Origin: Acanthosepion esculentum
Taxonomy: Eukaryota > Mollusca > Cephalopoda > Sepiida > Sepiidae
Direction of reading: 5' to 3'
Length of the DNA stretch: 64,000 nucleotides
NCBI GenBank assembly: GCA_964036315.1
Contig: OZ038510.1
Coordinates: 82,758,616 to 82,822,615, forward strand
Each line of letters opens with the position of its first letter. Position 1 is the stretch's first letter. Of this stretch, positions 31,080 to 42,539 are shown one piece after another. The notes beneath the pieces are model-generated. The model was not told the DNA's origin. It made no database searches and saw only the letters and a list, made by a program, of their open reading frames with translations. Both the position numbers and the translations under genes were made by a program.

Positions 31080-31330
31080 AAATACCTCATCTCAGAAATA
31101 TAGACAGATAATGAAAGGCCGAAACTTTGTAATAAATATGGCGACAAAGATGATGACATTAATCCGAATAATGTAAGTAGTGTACATAATACCTCATCTC
31201 AGAAATATAGACATATAATGAAGGGCCGAAATGTTGTAATAAATATGGCAACAAAGATGAGGACAATAGTCCGAATAATGTAAATAGTGTACATAATACC
31301 TCATCTCAGAAATATAGACAGATACTGCGG
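31080..31330 (+). repeat. 107-bp tandem repeat (family E), 2.3 units
   Basis: Unit starts TACCTCATCTCAGAAATATA at 31083, 31190 and 31297. It carries GGCCGAAA..TTGTAATAAA and GACAATAGTCCGAATAATGT. Confidence 0.9.
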
Positions 31331-31389
31331 CAATGATCCATCTAACGAGGTTATTCGTGGTTGGAATGTAGAACTGAACCGTTTATTTC

Positions 31390-31720
31390 GCTTGCTAGGT
31401 GAATGTCAGTTATCTCCTGTTAATTTTTCCCTCGCCAAGTTCTCAACTGTCTTAACCGGATATTGAACTCACACACTTTGGGTCTGTCAATGGATCTAAC
31501 CAACGCCTTTATCCACTGTGCCATGTGTGCTTCATCTTTGAATGAATTTCTTGAACTTATAAACTTAATGCCTTCAGCAGCCATTTTAACCGGTGCTCAT
31601 ATTGCAATCTTTGCTCTTATCATTGCATGTTTCTTTACCAGAGCTCATATTGCAATTTTTGTTGTTATTATTGCTTTTCTCTTGGGTTACTGGTTTTATT
31701 AATTTCATCTTAAAAATAAA
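31390..31720 (-). repeat. SINE-like family F, reverse strand
   Basis: AGATAACTGACATTCACCTA, GGGAAAAATTAACAGGAGAT and a GGCACAGTGGATAAAGGCGT/GAGTTCAATATCCGG pair read on the reverse strand. This order recurs forward at 36090-36240 and reverse at 51730-51900. GGCACAGTGGATAAAGG resembles an A-box region and GTTCAATACCC a B-box. Confidence 0.55.
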
Positions 31721-32845
31721 ATCCCCCAAAATGGTGGCCTCGTTCCGCTATACAATGTTTTATACGTTTTCTAAAGATTCCCCTTGCCCGGATGTTCGAA
31801 CGCTTCAAGGTGGCTTTCTTTCAAACGATGAACCTGTGGCTTTGAAATTTTCAATCTATATCTGCATCGATTTTCTCTCAGGAACAGTATAATTGCGACG
31901 TAACGGCTCTCTGTTTTGCAATTACTGATTAACCAGTCTTTAAAAAAGTCGTATTAAGAGCAAACCCACGGTGTTTCTAAGCCGTAATTATAAACACTGT
32001 ATCTGCAAACAAATTGTAAGAAAATAGCTAGAGGACGATACCTTTGTCACTTGCCTAAGTTCTTTATCGTCACAGAGGTGACAGTTTAAAATGTGGGAGA
32101 TATTTCTGCCGCACCCTGTATTATGGAAACAGCGATTCATCTGACAAGCTTATGTAAATAGATAACAAAACAGAGACTGCGAGTGATGGTGGCATAAAAT
32201 AGAAATAGTGGAGAGCCGTCTCCGAACTGAAGGGATCGGCATATAGAAGAGGATAAAACAACCGTTGATGGAAGCGGAAACAATGCTATTTGATGATCAT
32301 TTCCAAATAATTCATCTTGGGTTTCTTTTGTCTTGGGAATCTAAGATTCGTGACCAATCGCCAAAATATTTATTGAGGCGTGTTATGCGAATCCAGGAGG
32401 GTTAAACAAATGAGGCCGATGAAGAAAATCAAATAAAACGCGGAAGAAAACATCAGCTTCTACGGATTATCTTTCCTCTCATGGTGTCAGGGCTTCAGAA
32501 TTTTTGAGGTTTTATCTCACCGTCAGTTTTTCTTATTATAAACTGATCAGTGTTTTCCTGTGTGACTTTCTATCTAGAAAGATCTCGTGAAAGCCACTCC
32601 GGAAAAAAAAAGCATTTCTTTTGGCTTCTTGTCCATTATAAAACTCATTGGATGAGCGGAGCAACTCTTGAGAATATCCTGTCAACACTGGCAGTTTACT
32701 TTTGACATATCGCTAATTTTAAAATAGCTAAGAACAAAAAAGTGACCGCTGTTCGTCTAACATAGCTGCCTTCTACTTTTTAAAAAAAAAAATCAATTCA
32801 CCCCAAGCAAGGCAACAGCGCCACTAAGACGCAAGTGGCGACTAG
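31721..32845. other. interval without recognisable features
   Basis: No coding similarity or clear repeat was recognised. This is one of the few long low-repeat stretches in the window. Confidence 0.4.
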
Positions 32846-32884
32846 GAGTGAGAGAAAATGAGAAAACTGTAGAAGTAACTGGAA

Positions 32885-33065
32885 ATCACTATTTACATTA
32901 TTCGGACTATTCTCCTCATCTATGTCGCCATATTTATTGCAACGTTTCGGCCGCTGTAAGATTCCGGCTTTCTTCAGGTTGGAATGTCGAAATGAACCCT
33001 TTATTTCGCAGAGAAAGCGACAATAACAAAAGTTGCAATATGAGCTCTGGCAAAAACATGGATTT
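32885..33065 (-). repeat. family E single unit, reverse strand
   Basis: TTACATTATTCGGACTATT, TCGCCATATTTATTGC and AACGTTTCGGCCGCTGTA are the reverse complement of the 107-bp unit, followed by a CTTTATTTCGC tail. Confidence 0.7.
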
Positions 33066-33392
33066 GATAACAGCAAAAATTCTAACCACGTGAAGAAGGC
33101 CGAAACGTTGTAATAAATATGGGGACAAAGATGAGGACAATAGTCCGTATAATGTAAATAATGTACATAATACCTCATCTCAGAAATATAGACAGATACT
33201 GAAAGGCCGAAACGTTGTGATAAATATGGCGACAAAGATGAGGACAATAGTCCGAATAATGTAAATAATGTACATAATACCTCATCTCAGAAATATAGAC
33301 AGATACTGAAGGGCTGAAACGTTGTAATAAATATGGTAACAAAGATGAGGACAATAGTCCGTATAATGTAAATAGTGTACATAATACCTCTG
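33066..33392 (+). repeat. 107-bp tandem repeat (family E), 3 units
   Basis: TACCTCATCTCAG or its variant starts at 33171, 33278 and 33385, exactly 107 bp apart, and units carry GGCCGAAACGTTGT.ATAAAT. Together with 32885-33065 this forms an inverted pair. Confidence 0.9.
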
Positions 33393-33399
33393 GTATAAT

Positions 33400-33500
33400 A
33401 ACTGGAAACTCAATCCTAAACAGGAACCAACGGATACAAACCTGCACCTGTGTGGCGAAGGTGTGAACCGGACAGCAGACGAAACTCTCCACTCCTATCG
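33400..33500 (+). repeat. fragment of the 213-bp repeat
   Basis: AACTCAATCCTAAACAGGAA and GTGTGAACCGGACAGCAGAC match units at 10560-11100. Confidence 0.6.
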
Positions 33501-33649
33501 ACGCTGGAAGTGGGATCAAGAAACCAAGTCCATTTTATCTTCTGGTCTATTTTTTTTCCCCTTTCGCTATTATTTCCATGTGAAAGGGTTCAATCTATCT
33601 CTTCTCTCCTCAGCAATGGGTTAAATAGCGTAGTAGATTGGGGCCTCTA

Positions 33650-34012
33650 AAATATGACGACAAAGATATGGGTCCTGTCACTGGATCTAACTAACGCCTT
33701 TATCCACTGTGCCATGTGTCCTTGAGGACATCTGTGTATGAAATTCTGGGTAATTATAAACCTTCAGCAACCACTTTTACCAGTGCTCATTTTGCAATTT
33801 TTGTGGTTATCATTGGATTTTTTTATTATGAAAGCTCATATTGCAATTTTCGTTGTTAATATTGCATTTCGACATTCCATCCACCTGAAGAAGCCCAGAG
33901 CGTACAACGGCCTAAACGTTGTGATAAATATTGCAACAAAAATGATGATGATAGTCTGAGCAATGTAAATAGTGTACATAATACCTCATCTCAGAAATAT
34001 AGACAGTTATTT
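33650..34012 (+). repeat. mosaic of families F and E
   Basis: CTAACGCCTTTATCCACTG and AGCTCATATTGCAATTTT blocks recur at 31500-31690 and 51880-52050. They are followed by one family E unit ending TACCTCATCTCAG. Confidence 0.6.
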
Positions 34013-34014
34013 TT

Positions 34015-35185
34015 TTAGATTCTAAGAATTTTGTATAATCATGGTTTAGTCTTACTAATTAATTTCCATGGCTGGGAGAAAAGCAGATCGATACTATCTT
34101 CAAAAATATTTGCTCGTAAGTGTATATAATGAACCCAACCTGAATTGGAGCTCGGTTCACCAATTAACAATTGCAAAGATTGTATGAAAATGGGGTTACC
34201 ACGATGAAAAAATGCTCCTAAACTTATTAAAAGCAAAATGGAAACACATGAACAATAACTGAATAATACTAAATAAAATCAGTATTAGATGATATGCCTA
34301 GACATCTGAAGTGGAAGGAGGAGAGCCTACTCTCGTAGATTAATTTTTTAGATTGTAAGATTTTTTTATTATTATGATTAAGTAATCCAAGACTTATTAA
34401 TTAATTCCCATAGCTGGGAGATAAGTGAAGCCAAACCATCCTCAAGAGTATTTGTACTTACGTGAATATAACGAACCCAACCAGAATTGGAACTCGGCTC
34501 TCCGATGTACACTTCCAAGAATTGTATGAAAATGGGGATACCACGATGAAAAATTGGCCCTCACTTTAATAAAAACAAAGTGGAAACGGGTGATAACTGA
34601 ATAGTATTAAATAAAATAAAAACTAGACGATATCCCGAGATATAGGCAATGGAATGATAACAGTGTACCCCCCGTAGATGAAATAATTCTTTTCTTTTCT
34701 TTTTTTTACATAGTAATTATTTTCATACTCAGGTTTCTTACTAATTAACCGATAGTTAGCGTGAAAAGGCGTGGGTCCATACCTTTCCGAAGAAATATAA
34801 CGAACCCAACCGGAATTGGAACTCGGCTCTCCGATGAACGATTCCAAGGATTGTATGGAAATGGGGATACCACGGTGAAAAAATGCCTCAAATATAATAA
34901 AAACGGGTGAGCAATAATTGAACCGTTCTAAATAAAAATAGGAACTAGACGATGTCCCTAGATATAGGCAGTGGAACGAAAACAGTCTACTGTCGTAGAT
35001 TAATTTTTACATTGTAAGAATTTTTTATAATCATGATTTAGTGATACATGTCTTTCTAATTAATTACCATGGCTGGGAGAAAAGTGGATCGATACCATCT
35101 TCAAGAGTATTTGCTCGTAAGTGACTATAACGAACCCAACCGGAATTGAAACTCGGCCCTATAGTTAACAATTCCGTGCCATTAT
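34015..35185 (+). repeat. ~335-bp tandem repeat, 3.6 units
   Basis: GAACCCAACC recurs at 34131, 34473, 34802 and 35132 (spacings 342, 329, 330). Each unit has ATCATGGTTTAGT-type sequence, CATGGCTGGGAGA, GAATTGGAACTCGGCTCTCC (a reverse-oriented SINE B-box), GTATGAAAATGGGGTTACCA and TAGACGATATCCC. Partial copies continue to 36000. Confidence 0.85.
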
Positions 35186-35564
35186 CTATTATAGCATCCT
35201 ACTCCTGTTTAAAAAAAAACAAACTTTCAATTCATTTGGGGCTAGAGTAGAATATCTATATCTAAGATGGCCAATAGTTTCCTCAGTGTTTATTCAAAAA
35301 TGCCATTTTAGATTAGACGTATTAAAATATTTGTCTGGTAGGATCTTGCGGATCCTTTTTTTGCCTAGAAAAATTAAACATGCTTATTACATTAAGAAAG
35401 TTTTTTTTTTCAGTTGACGTAGCTGATGAGTACAATATTTTATATTTCAGATAGTGATTGGTTTTAATCGGATTTTCTTGATGTGGTTTCCAGTATTCTT
35501 TCTAGGAAAACTGGGGAGGTGTTTAAATGCTACATTTCTGTAATTTCTATAACTATGTCCCTAG

Positions 35565-36780
35565 ACATGGGCAGTAGAACGAGAACAGTTTGCCCCCGTA
35601 GATTAAATAAAGGATTCAGTTCAGAATTCACTGTATATTAAACAAATCGATATACACCTGCTGAATGCTGGAGAGCTAACCGATCGAAACGTTGTGATAA
35701 CAACAAAGATGAAAACAATTGTCTGAATATAAATACTGTAAACACACGTTTTATCTTGACAAAAAAAAAACCCTTAAAAAAACCTTCGCATTACTAGCAG
35801 ACCATGTATGAAATGGCTTTACCACGATGAAAAGATGGCCCAAACTTAATAAAAAACAAAGTGGAAACGGACGAGGAACAAATGTACAGTGCTAAATAAA
35901 AATAAAGACTAGACGATACACCAGACATGGGCAGTGGAACGAGAACAGTCTACCCCGTAGATTGAATAAAGTGTTCAGTTCAGAATTTTCTGTAGATTAA
36001 CCAGATCGATAGACAACTGATGAAGGCCGGAGGGCGCAACGGCCGAAACGTTTTGATAACAACAACAAAGATGAGGGCAATAGTCTAAAGGACACATGGC
36101 ACAGTGGATATAGGCGTTAGTTAGATCCAGTGAGAGGACCCAAAGAGTGTGAGTTCAATACCCGGTTAAGGTAGTGCAGAACTTGGAGAGGGGAATTAAT
36201 CGGAGATAACTGTTCACTGACATCCATTAGACATGGCACGTGGAACTAGAACAGTCTGCCCCAGGGAGCGAAATAAAGGGTTCAGTTCGACATTCCAACC
36301 ACCTGAAGTAGGCCGGAGCGTACAACGGCCGAAACGTTGTAATAAATATGGCGACAAAGATGAGGACAATAGTCCGAAAAATGTAAATGATTATCTCTCA
36401 TTTGATCGAGCACTATCTTTCTAGTGGGTGAAAAACTGACTGATCACGTTCAATGTCATCGAAAAGCAAACTACTTAAATTCCATCATTGCCGATCGCAC
36501 CCCTAACAACTGCCAGTTACGATGAATGGATATTCTGGTGGCGTGTGTGTATGTGTGTGTGTGTGTGGGTGGGGGTGGACTCCGTGTCTTGATAAACTAT
36601 TTCGCCTTAAAATATTGGGCAGTGGGACGAGAACAGTCTTACCGCGGAGATTAAATAAAGAGTTCTATTCAAAATTACCCATGTCGATATACATCTGATG
36701 AAGGCCGGAGGGCACGACGGTCGAAACGTTATGATGACAATGATGAGGTCCGAATATAAATAATGTAAATAAAGGTTTGC
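35565..36780 (+). repeat. mosaic of family E, family F and 335-bp repeat pieces
   Basis: GGCAGT.GAACGAGAACAGT recurs at about 35570, 35930, 36230 and 36615. Each is followed by a variant of ATTAAATAAAG.GTTCAGTTC and a family E core (GAAGGCCGGAG, GGCCGAAACGTT). It is an irregular tandem of composite units. A (TG)n run is at 36541-36569. Confidence 0.7.
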
Positions 36781-37460
36781 TATTATCCGCGGTTTCAGGC
36801 ATTCACTGTAGCTGATAATGTTGTATATCAAACACGTGTAAGGGTGAGTGTGTCATGAACTTCGTTAAGAGAAAATTGTGTCTTCGGAGTTGATTATTGA
36901 TTATCGAGAACACACATTAGGTTAATGTCTATGGTCGCTGTGCATTCGAGATAAGGATATAAGGTCAAGAGATAAGAGGGGCGATCAAAGCGTCATTAGT
37001 AATTATCATGTGGCCACTAATGTGTAATTAATGCGACGAGGTTAACAAGTGGTCAGTTCTCTGTTGATAGATATCCAGCAGCTTATTTGGTCAGTCATTT
37101 TTTTTTTTATCTGATAAAATCTTTCCAATCTGTGTCCCAACAGAAGCAACTTCTTCCAACCCTTCCAGATACCAATCAAACATTAATCTCGCTATAGCCC
37201 ATATATGGAAATCAAATATTAATTAGCTGATTCGGTTTAACCAACACAATTTTTTTTTTACGTTTTAGTTTGTTTTGTTTTTTTGTGTTTTTTTTTTGCT
37301 TTCAAGGTAGGGTTCTTTTGAAGTATTGGATGACTCCAAACAGTTCCCTATCTTATATTGAGCTGTATGTCATAGTGCAGAAAGCAGATCAACTGCCAGG
37401 AAAATAGCCAGACAGATATTTGGCAGTGCACCTATATACTGTTGTATAATCCGCTTATAT
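36781..37460. other. interval without recognisable features
   Basis: No coding similarity or repeat family recognised; several T-runs around 37090 and 37240-37300. Confidence 0.4.
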
Positions 37461-37462
37461 AA

Positions 37463-37935
37463 CGGATGTTCCAATAATTTGGACCGATTTTAAATGCGAA
37501 TTAAGTTTAAGCGTCTAATGAGTTTTTTTTCCTTCTTCTTTTTTCAGATTTAACAACGTAAATCTTTGGCAATTTCAACCGTGGGAAGATTAACAATCAA
37601 ACATGTTAGAGTTTCAAAAGTTTCAATTTGAAAAATTGTTCGTAAATTCAAACAAATTGGATCGGTGGCAGAGGTGAAAAAAAAAAACCATTTGGGGGCT
37701 CGTTTACGCCGTTCAGCTGAAAACATTGCTGCAATGCACGAGAATGTGGCCGAAAATCCAGACCCCTCTATTCGTCATCGCGCGCAGGAACTGAACCTCT
37801 CCACAACTACGCTACATTGAATTTTGACAAAAGATTTGTCTCTACACGCTCACAAAGTTCAACTGACTCTAGAACTATAACCTGTTGACTGTTTCAAGCG
37901 CCGTACAAAATAACAAAGACCCACATGTAAATTTA
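37463..37935 (+). pseudogene. DUF4817-type transposon relic, copy A
   Basis: After a left end GATGTTCCAATAATTTGGAC the sequence encodes KIVRKFKQIGSVAEV and, in a nearby frame, RRSAENIAAMHENVAENPDP, SIRHRAQELNLSTTTLH, a stop, ILTKDLSLHAHKVQLTLEL, a stop and PVDCFKRR. These match the helix-turn-helix linker region of IS630/Tc1/mariner-superfamily transposases with a DUF4817 head. The first helix block is missing and no DDE triad remains. Confidence 0.75.
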
Positions 37936-37954
37936 GGCAAGTAGACAATTTACA

Positions 37955-38210
37955 TAGGGTGTTCCAATAACTTGAACTGATTTTAAATGTGAAATAACTT
38001 TAAGCGTATAATGATTTTTCTTTTCTTTTTCTTTAAGATTTAACAATTTAAGTCTTTGGTAATTTCAACTATGGAAAGATTAACAAACAACGTGTTAAAT
38101 TTATTGAAGCCTATTACGAAAATGGACTTTCAAACAGAAATGCATTTCGCGAACTTCGTGATATATTGGTCAACATAATCAACCAACGAAGAGTACAATT
38201 GAAAACGATG
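37955..38210 (+). pseudogene. DUF4817-type transposon relic, copy B
   Basis: The left end GGGTGTTCCAATAACTTGAA matches copy A. The coding part reads QRVKFIEAYYENGLSNRNAF then RELRDI and, after a frame change, GQHNQPTKSTIEN: the DUF4817 head that copy A lacks. The copy is broken at about 38210 by family C SINE sequence. Confidence 0.75.
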
Positions 38211-38225
38211 AACACAATTCAAGTA

Positions 38226-38686
38226 TGAATTGAGTTTTCGGAGCCGCTGGTGTATTCCTTATAGAGAAAAATGTTAAAGTTCCCTTCCTTTCTGCCTTGC
38301 GAAGATGTCCTATGGGTAAGCTATCTGACTGATGTAAAACCAGTTGGGTTTCAATCCCGGTTCGAAGCAATCGGACATCTAGCCACACTGAGGAGCTGTG
38401 ATATAGTGAAACAGTCTGTTTGTGGATAGCTATAAATGCTCCCGGAAATCCGTTTGAGCTCTAGGGAAAATAGGATTTTAATAAACAGCGGGTCCTACTG
38501 CTATTAAGCATCGCTCTTTAAGCATGAATCGAGTTCTCTGAGCCGCTGCCGTTTATCGTATAGAGAAAAACGTTAAAAGTCCCTTCGTTTCTGCCGTAGG
38601 TGATGTCAAATCAGTCAGGTTTCGATCCTGGCTTTTATCAGCCACACTGAGGAACTGTGATACAGCGAAATAGTCTGTCAGTGGAT

Positions 38687-38690
<4 letters not shown>
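38226..38690 (+). repeat. SINE-like family C, two tandem copies
   Basis: GAATTGAGTTTTCGGAGCCG (38226) and GAATCGAGTTCTCTGAGCCG (38526) start two ~300-bp units. Both have AGAGAAAAA.GTTAAA.TTCCCTTC, a B-box-like GTTTCGATCCTGG or GTTTCAATCCCGG, and TAGTCTGTCAGTGGATGACT at the end. The second ends exactly in (TA)n. Confidence 0.7.

Positions 38691-38765
<75 letters not shown>
38690..38765. repeat. (TA)n microsatellite
   Basis: About 38 TA dinucleotides between a family C tail and repeat B. Confidence 0.95.
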
Positions 38766-38772
<7 letters not shown>

Positions 38773-38914
38773 AAAGGCTCAAACACTAATATTACATGGT
38801 TATAATTTATTACATGGGAATCGTAACCATGAAATATTAGTGTTTGAGCCTTTTATATTATATTCTTACTCTGTCCTGGACGTTGAGTTCTACCTGGATT
38901 CTATCCTCTTGTAA

Positions 38915-38920
<6 letters not shown>
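38766..38920. repeat. dispersed repeat B arranged as a palindrome
   Basis: AATATAAAAGGCTCAAACAC and its reverse complement GTGTTTGAGCCTTTTATATT face each other about 55 bp apart, with near-matching interiors. The forward arm then continues into the repeat tail. Confidence 0.75.
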
Positions 38921-38979
<59 letters not shown>

Positions 38980-38982
38980 TAT
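38921..38982. repeat. (TA)n microsatellite
   Basis: About 28 TA dinucleotides. Confidence 0.95.
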
Positions 38983-39063
38983 TCTGAAAAATTTATTTCG
39001 GTTGAGCTCTCTGGGGAGGAAGTGTGGGTTTGTAAACAGTGACTATTACGGCTAATAATGCAA

Positions 39064-39312
39064 GACTCTTCGGTAAATCGAATCGAGTTCTCTCGGTCAC
39101 TGTGTGTTTATCTAAATATAAATACGCTTAAATTCACCTTCATCCCCGACGTGCGCCAAAGTCTTAGGAGTAGAATTCCTAACTGACGCCAATTCAGTAG
39201 GGTTTCGATCCTAGCTAGAGGCATCTGGACGTCTAGCCACACTGATGAGCTGTGATACAGCGAAACAGCCAGTCTGTGGATGACACTATATATATATACA
39301 TATATTGACCAC

Positions 39313-39353
<41 letters not shown>
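39064..39353 (+). repeat. SINE-like family C copy with trailing (TA)n
   Basis: GAATCGAGTTCTCTCGG, GGGTTTCGATCCTAGCTAGA, CTAGCCACACTGATGAGCTG and CAGTCTGTGGATGACACTAT in order. The (TA)n tract at 39318-39353 follows after ATTGACCACTAATATT. Confidence 0.7.
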
Positions 39354-39356
<3 letters not shown>

Positions 39357-39584
39357 GAAATATAGTCTTAAAGTGTGCTATATTTATGGGATAAAGTGCT
39401 CAATATCAGAGATAGAGCGTGTGTAAATATAAAAGTGAACATAGAAGTCAACACTTAGAGGCGACAGTCTGTTTCATGCTAGTGCAATCGTCAGGCAGCT
39501 AGTGCAATCGTCAGGCACTAGCTGCCTGACGATTGCACTAGCATGAAACAGACTGTCGCCTCTAAGTGTTGACTTCTATGTTCA

Positions 39585-39591
<7 letters not shown>
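39354..39591. repeat. dispersed repeat D end with a perfect 77-bp-arm palindrome
   Basis: Arms 39429-39505 and 39515-39591 are exact reverse complements over 77 bp, checked base by base for the inner half and by block for the outer. The loop is nine bases (AATCGTCAG). The arm is the family D end (GTCAACACTTAGAGGCGACA, CTGTTTCATGCTAGTGCAAT). The tip also holds a local repeat of AGTGCAATCGTCAGGC. It runs directly into (TA)n. Confidence 0.95.

Positions 39592-39649
<58 letters not shown>
39592..39649. repeat. (TA)n microsatellite
   Basis: About 29 TA dinucleotides abutting the palindrome. Confidence 0.95.
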
Positions 39650-39652
<3 letters not shown>

Positions 39653-39790
39653 TCGGCCGTAATGATAAAGATGTAGAAACTTTAAATTCCAGTTCCAGAT
39701 GGGTATGTTACTTACGCGCAAATACATCTGGGAAAGGCATGAACCCACCTCTTCACCCTTCCCAGCTTAATTAGTAGAACTTGTATCAGT
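39650..39790 (+). repeat. SINE-like fragment related to family A
   Basis: TCGGCCGTAATGATAAAGAT, AATTCCAGTTCCAGATG and GCAAATACATCTGGGAAAGG match the family A layout with a degenerate B-box. The tail ends in AGCTTAATTAGTAG. Confidence 0.45.
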
Positions 39791-40276
39791 AAATCATTAT
39801 TATCTCTAAACATTCCCATAATCTTAAAATAGTTTTGGTTTTAAATAACCTGCAATGGGTTGATAATCCGTAACAAAACTATTAATCCCACATACGAAAC
39901 GTTGCCAGCCTCTCGCGGAAGGTCAGACGAGCTACATTCATTAATTCTGACATTTCATAAATTGACCGACCAAGCCACATACAAAGAACCGACGCAGCAC
40001 ATTCTCTTCGTATTCCAATGATAAAGAAGAAGTGCAACTCAGATAGCTTTTCCCAAAGATCTGGTCCATTGTGCAACATACTCCTCTGCCTTGGGTTGCT
40101 ATTTGGACTTTGTATCGGATAACAGTTTCAAATAAAAACATCAAAATCCATCTGATTAATCTTAGCATCATCTAGGCCAAATGAGCAAGACAACCAGGTA
40201 GAAAAAAATAATTGATGTAACAGACGTATTCAGTGTCATTAACAAGCTGTGAGACAAGTTCTTAAAAAGTATGTTA
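39791..40276. other. interval with unrecognised reverse-strand frames
   Basis: Two overlapping reverse-strand open frames of 65 and 76 codons (39882-40079, 39941-40171) have no motif I can place. They may be part of an undetermined retroelement. Confidence 0.3.
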
Positions 40277-41140
40277 TTCTACAGGGTTATTTAAAAATAA
40301 TGAACCGATTTCAGGATGCACTGCTTCAGTTACCAAACATCGACATGGAATGAATGAATGATCATTTGAAAGGGGCTTTTTCTAAGTTTCGAATGGCTAC
40401 CAGAAGGGCGCTGTAATCGCGTCTTATCTTCATGTGTTTCTTTACCCCCGGAATGGCGAGACCTCAGCAAAAAGCATTCTGCGTTCTCGAGTTCATGAAA
40501 ACAAATACGGTTGTCACCGTGCAGCGTGTTTCTCGAAGGCAATTCGTCATTAATCCACCCTCACCTCAGAACACCCGACGGTGGTTTAAAAAGTTTCAAG
40601 AGACTGGGTGTCTGTGTAAAGGATGACGTCCAGGATGACCCCGGGCTTCGAAGGAACAAGCTGCAAGAATCCGTGCTGTGTTTGAGGGAAGTCCACAAAT
40701 CGAGCTATCCGTGCATTTGTGATCTCTCAATCTACTATCTGGTGTATGCCAAGAAGACGTCTACATTTGAAACCTTCCAGTCTACGGCTCGTTCAGGAAT
40801 TTACCAAGACCTTGCTCTTTGTGCTTGGCCTGCGAGATCCCCATACCTCCCCCTGTATGTTTTTTTTTGTTTTGTTTTTTTGGTGGGGGGATACATAAAA
40901 GATCTCGTTTATGTTCCACTGCTATCCACTACCCTCGACGACCCTAAACATCGAATAACAACAGCGATCAACTCAGTGGATCTTGATATGCTGATACGCG
41001 TCTGTGAGGAATTCTCTTATCGCTTTAATGTTACCCGTGCTGCAGGTGGTGGCGACATTGAAATAAAAGTTGACTGTGAGTAGAATACTTGTGACTTGGC
41101 TGAAGTTTTCTGTTGCTGTTTCTTGGTGCATTCTTCTTTT
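40277..41140 (+). pseudogene. DUF4817-type transposon with the catalytic core deleted
   Basis: The left end ACAGGGTTATTTAAAAATAA resembles known ends of such elements. The ATG at 40453 starts ARPQQKAFCVLEFMKTNTVV, RRWFKKFQETGCLCKG and a TGA. Other frames continue with SKEQAARIRAVFEGSP and ISQSTIWCMPRRRLHLK. The text then jumps to AWPARSPYLP, GGYIKDLVYVPLLSTTLDD, HRITTAINSVDLDMLIRVCE and EFSYRFNVTRAAGG at 40820-41070. Helix-turn-helix head and C-terminus are therefore present, but the segment with the first two catalytic Asp residues is missing, and a T/G insert splits the PYLP..GGY block. Not functional. Confidence 0.85.
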
Positions 41141-42539
41141 AATAAACCTGTGTTAAGGATAAAAAAAAAAGAAAAATAGTTTTTAATTAGGTTTCAGTTT
41201 AATCTGCATAATAACTTCAGTCAGTTCATTTTCTAAATTCCAAACATATAAAAACTAAGCATTGAAAATGGTAGTAAATTTAAGTTAATATTTTACTAAG
41301 GGCGATATTTATTCCGCTTATATACAGAAGTATGGTACAAGGCCAAAAATGGGGAAATAGGAAAGGACGGTCTTGTTCTGTCTTAACATTAAGCTTAGAT
41401 AGCCGAACTTACCACAATATTATTTACATCAAAACAACGCATTCTTACTTACGTTGCTTACTACATCCACCATAATACCACGATGTCTCTTTGAAAGTCC
41501 TAAGTAGTCCCCACATGTACAATTTATTGTCTGTAGGGGGAGGAGAATAAAATAACAATTTAAAAACAATTTAAACGCCAATGAATATTTACAAATAGAC
41601 CGAAGATCTCAGGGCTGACATTTCTTTATTCCTTACATAACAATAATGAAATAGGTTAGGGGGGGTGTATTTCTCATCCCTTAGGGTCGCATGATCAGAA
41701 TTTCTTCACGAACTGTTGTCATTTTAGGTCATCGGGAAACTAAAAATTTCAATGCCAAAATCTCAATTGGTGATGTATTTCACGTCAGCGTACTTAACCG
41801 ATTTTTACTTACTGTATAAGGGGGTAATTCTGATTGTTGTCAAGCATCCCAGATTCCCATCCTACTATTTCTTAGGAGGCTATTCTGTTTGTTGTAAAGT
41901 GACCCCAAATTCCTTTTCTGCTGACCTTTCTTCGTCGAAACATGACTCAGTCCAGATAGGTAGTAAAACCAAGAAAAAAGATGGTGGGAGGAGAAACACA
42001 AAGACAACGCATCTCTTATCAAATTTATTGTACGTCTGGTTTAACAGTTAACATTGAGTGACATGTCACAGTCCTTAATGCTTTTGAAAAATTCTCTTTC
42101 ATCCTTGTCCTTAATATTTTAAAAAGTTTATCTCTTTCTTTCATTTTCTTAATTCTCTGAAAAGCTTTTTGCTTTCTTTCATGTCTTTAATTATTAAAAA
42201 CATTTACTCTTTCTTCCTTATTAAACAAAAACTAGCATTTCTCTTTCGTTAATGTCCTTAATTCGTATGAAATCATTTATATTTCTTTCAATTCCTTAAT
42301 TTTTTTGTATTCTTCTCACTTTCTTTCGTGACATTAATTCTTTAAAACAGTTTTTTTCCCTTTCTTTCATTTTTCTAATTTTTCTTTCAACTATCTTTTT
42401 TGCTTCTTTTTTTTTTATCCACTTTCATTTCTAATTTTGCTTTCTTTACTTTTTCACTGTAATTTTAATTATTTATTCTGCCTGTTCTTCGTATAATTCA
42501 AATTCTCTTCACTTCGTTTTTCGTATATTTTCTAAATTT
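41141..42539. other. low-repeat interval without recognised genes
   Basis: A 99-codon forward frame at 41752 has no recognised motif. From about 42070 the sequence becomes TTTCTTTCATT-rich, grading into the pyrimidine tract. Confidence 0.4.

Noticed and set aside
31463..31892. Membrane-protein-like frame (FALIIACFFTRAHIAIFVVIIAF)
   Set aside because: The hydrophobic stretch comes from a dispersed repeat block (AGCTCATATTGCAATTTTTG) also found near 33800 and 51950.
34015..35185. Array of genes or exons in the ~335-bp tandem repeat
   Set aside because: No frame is conserved between units; each contains a reverse SINE-like B-box block instead.
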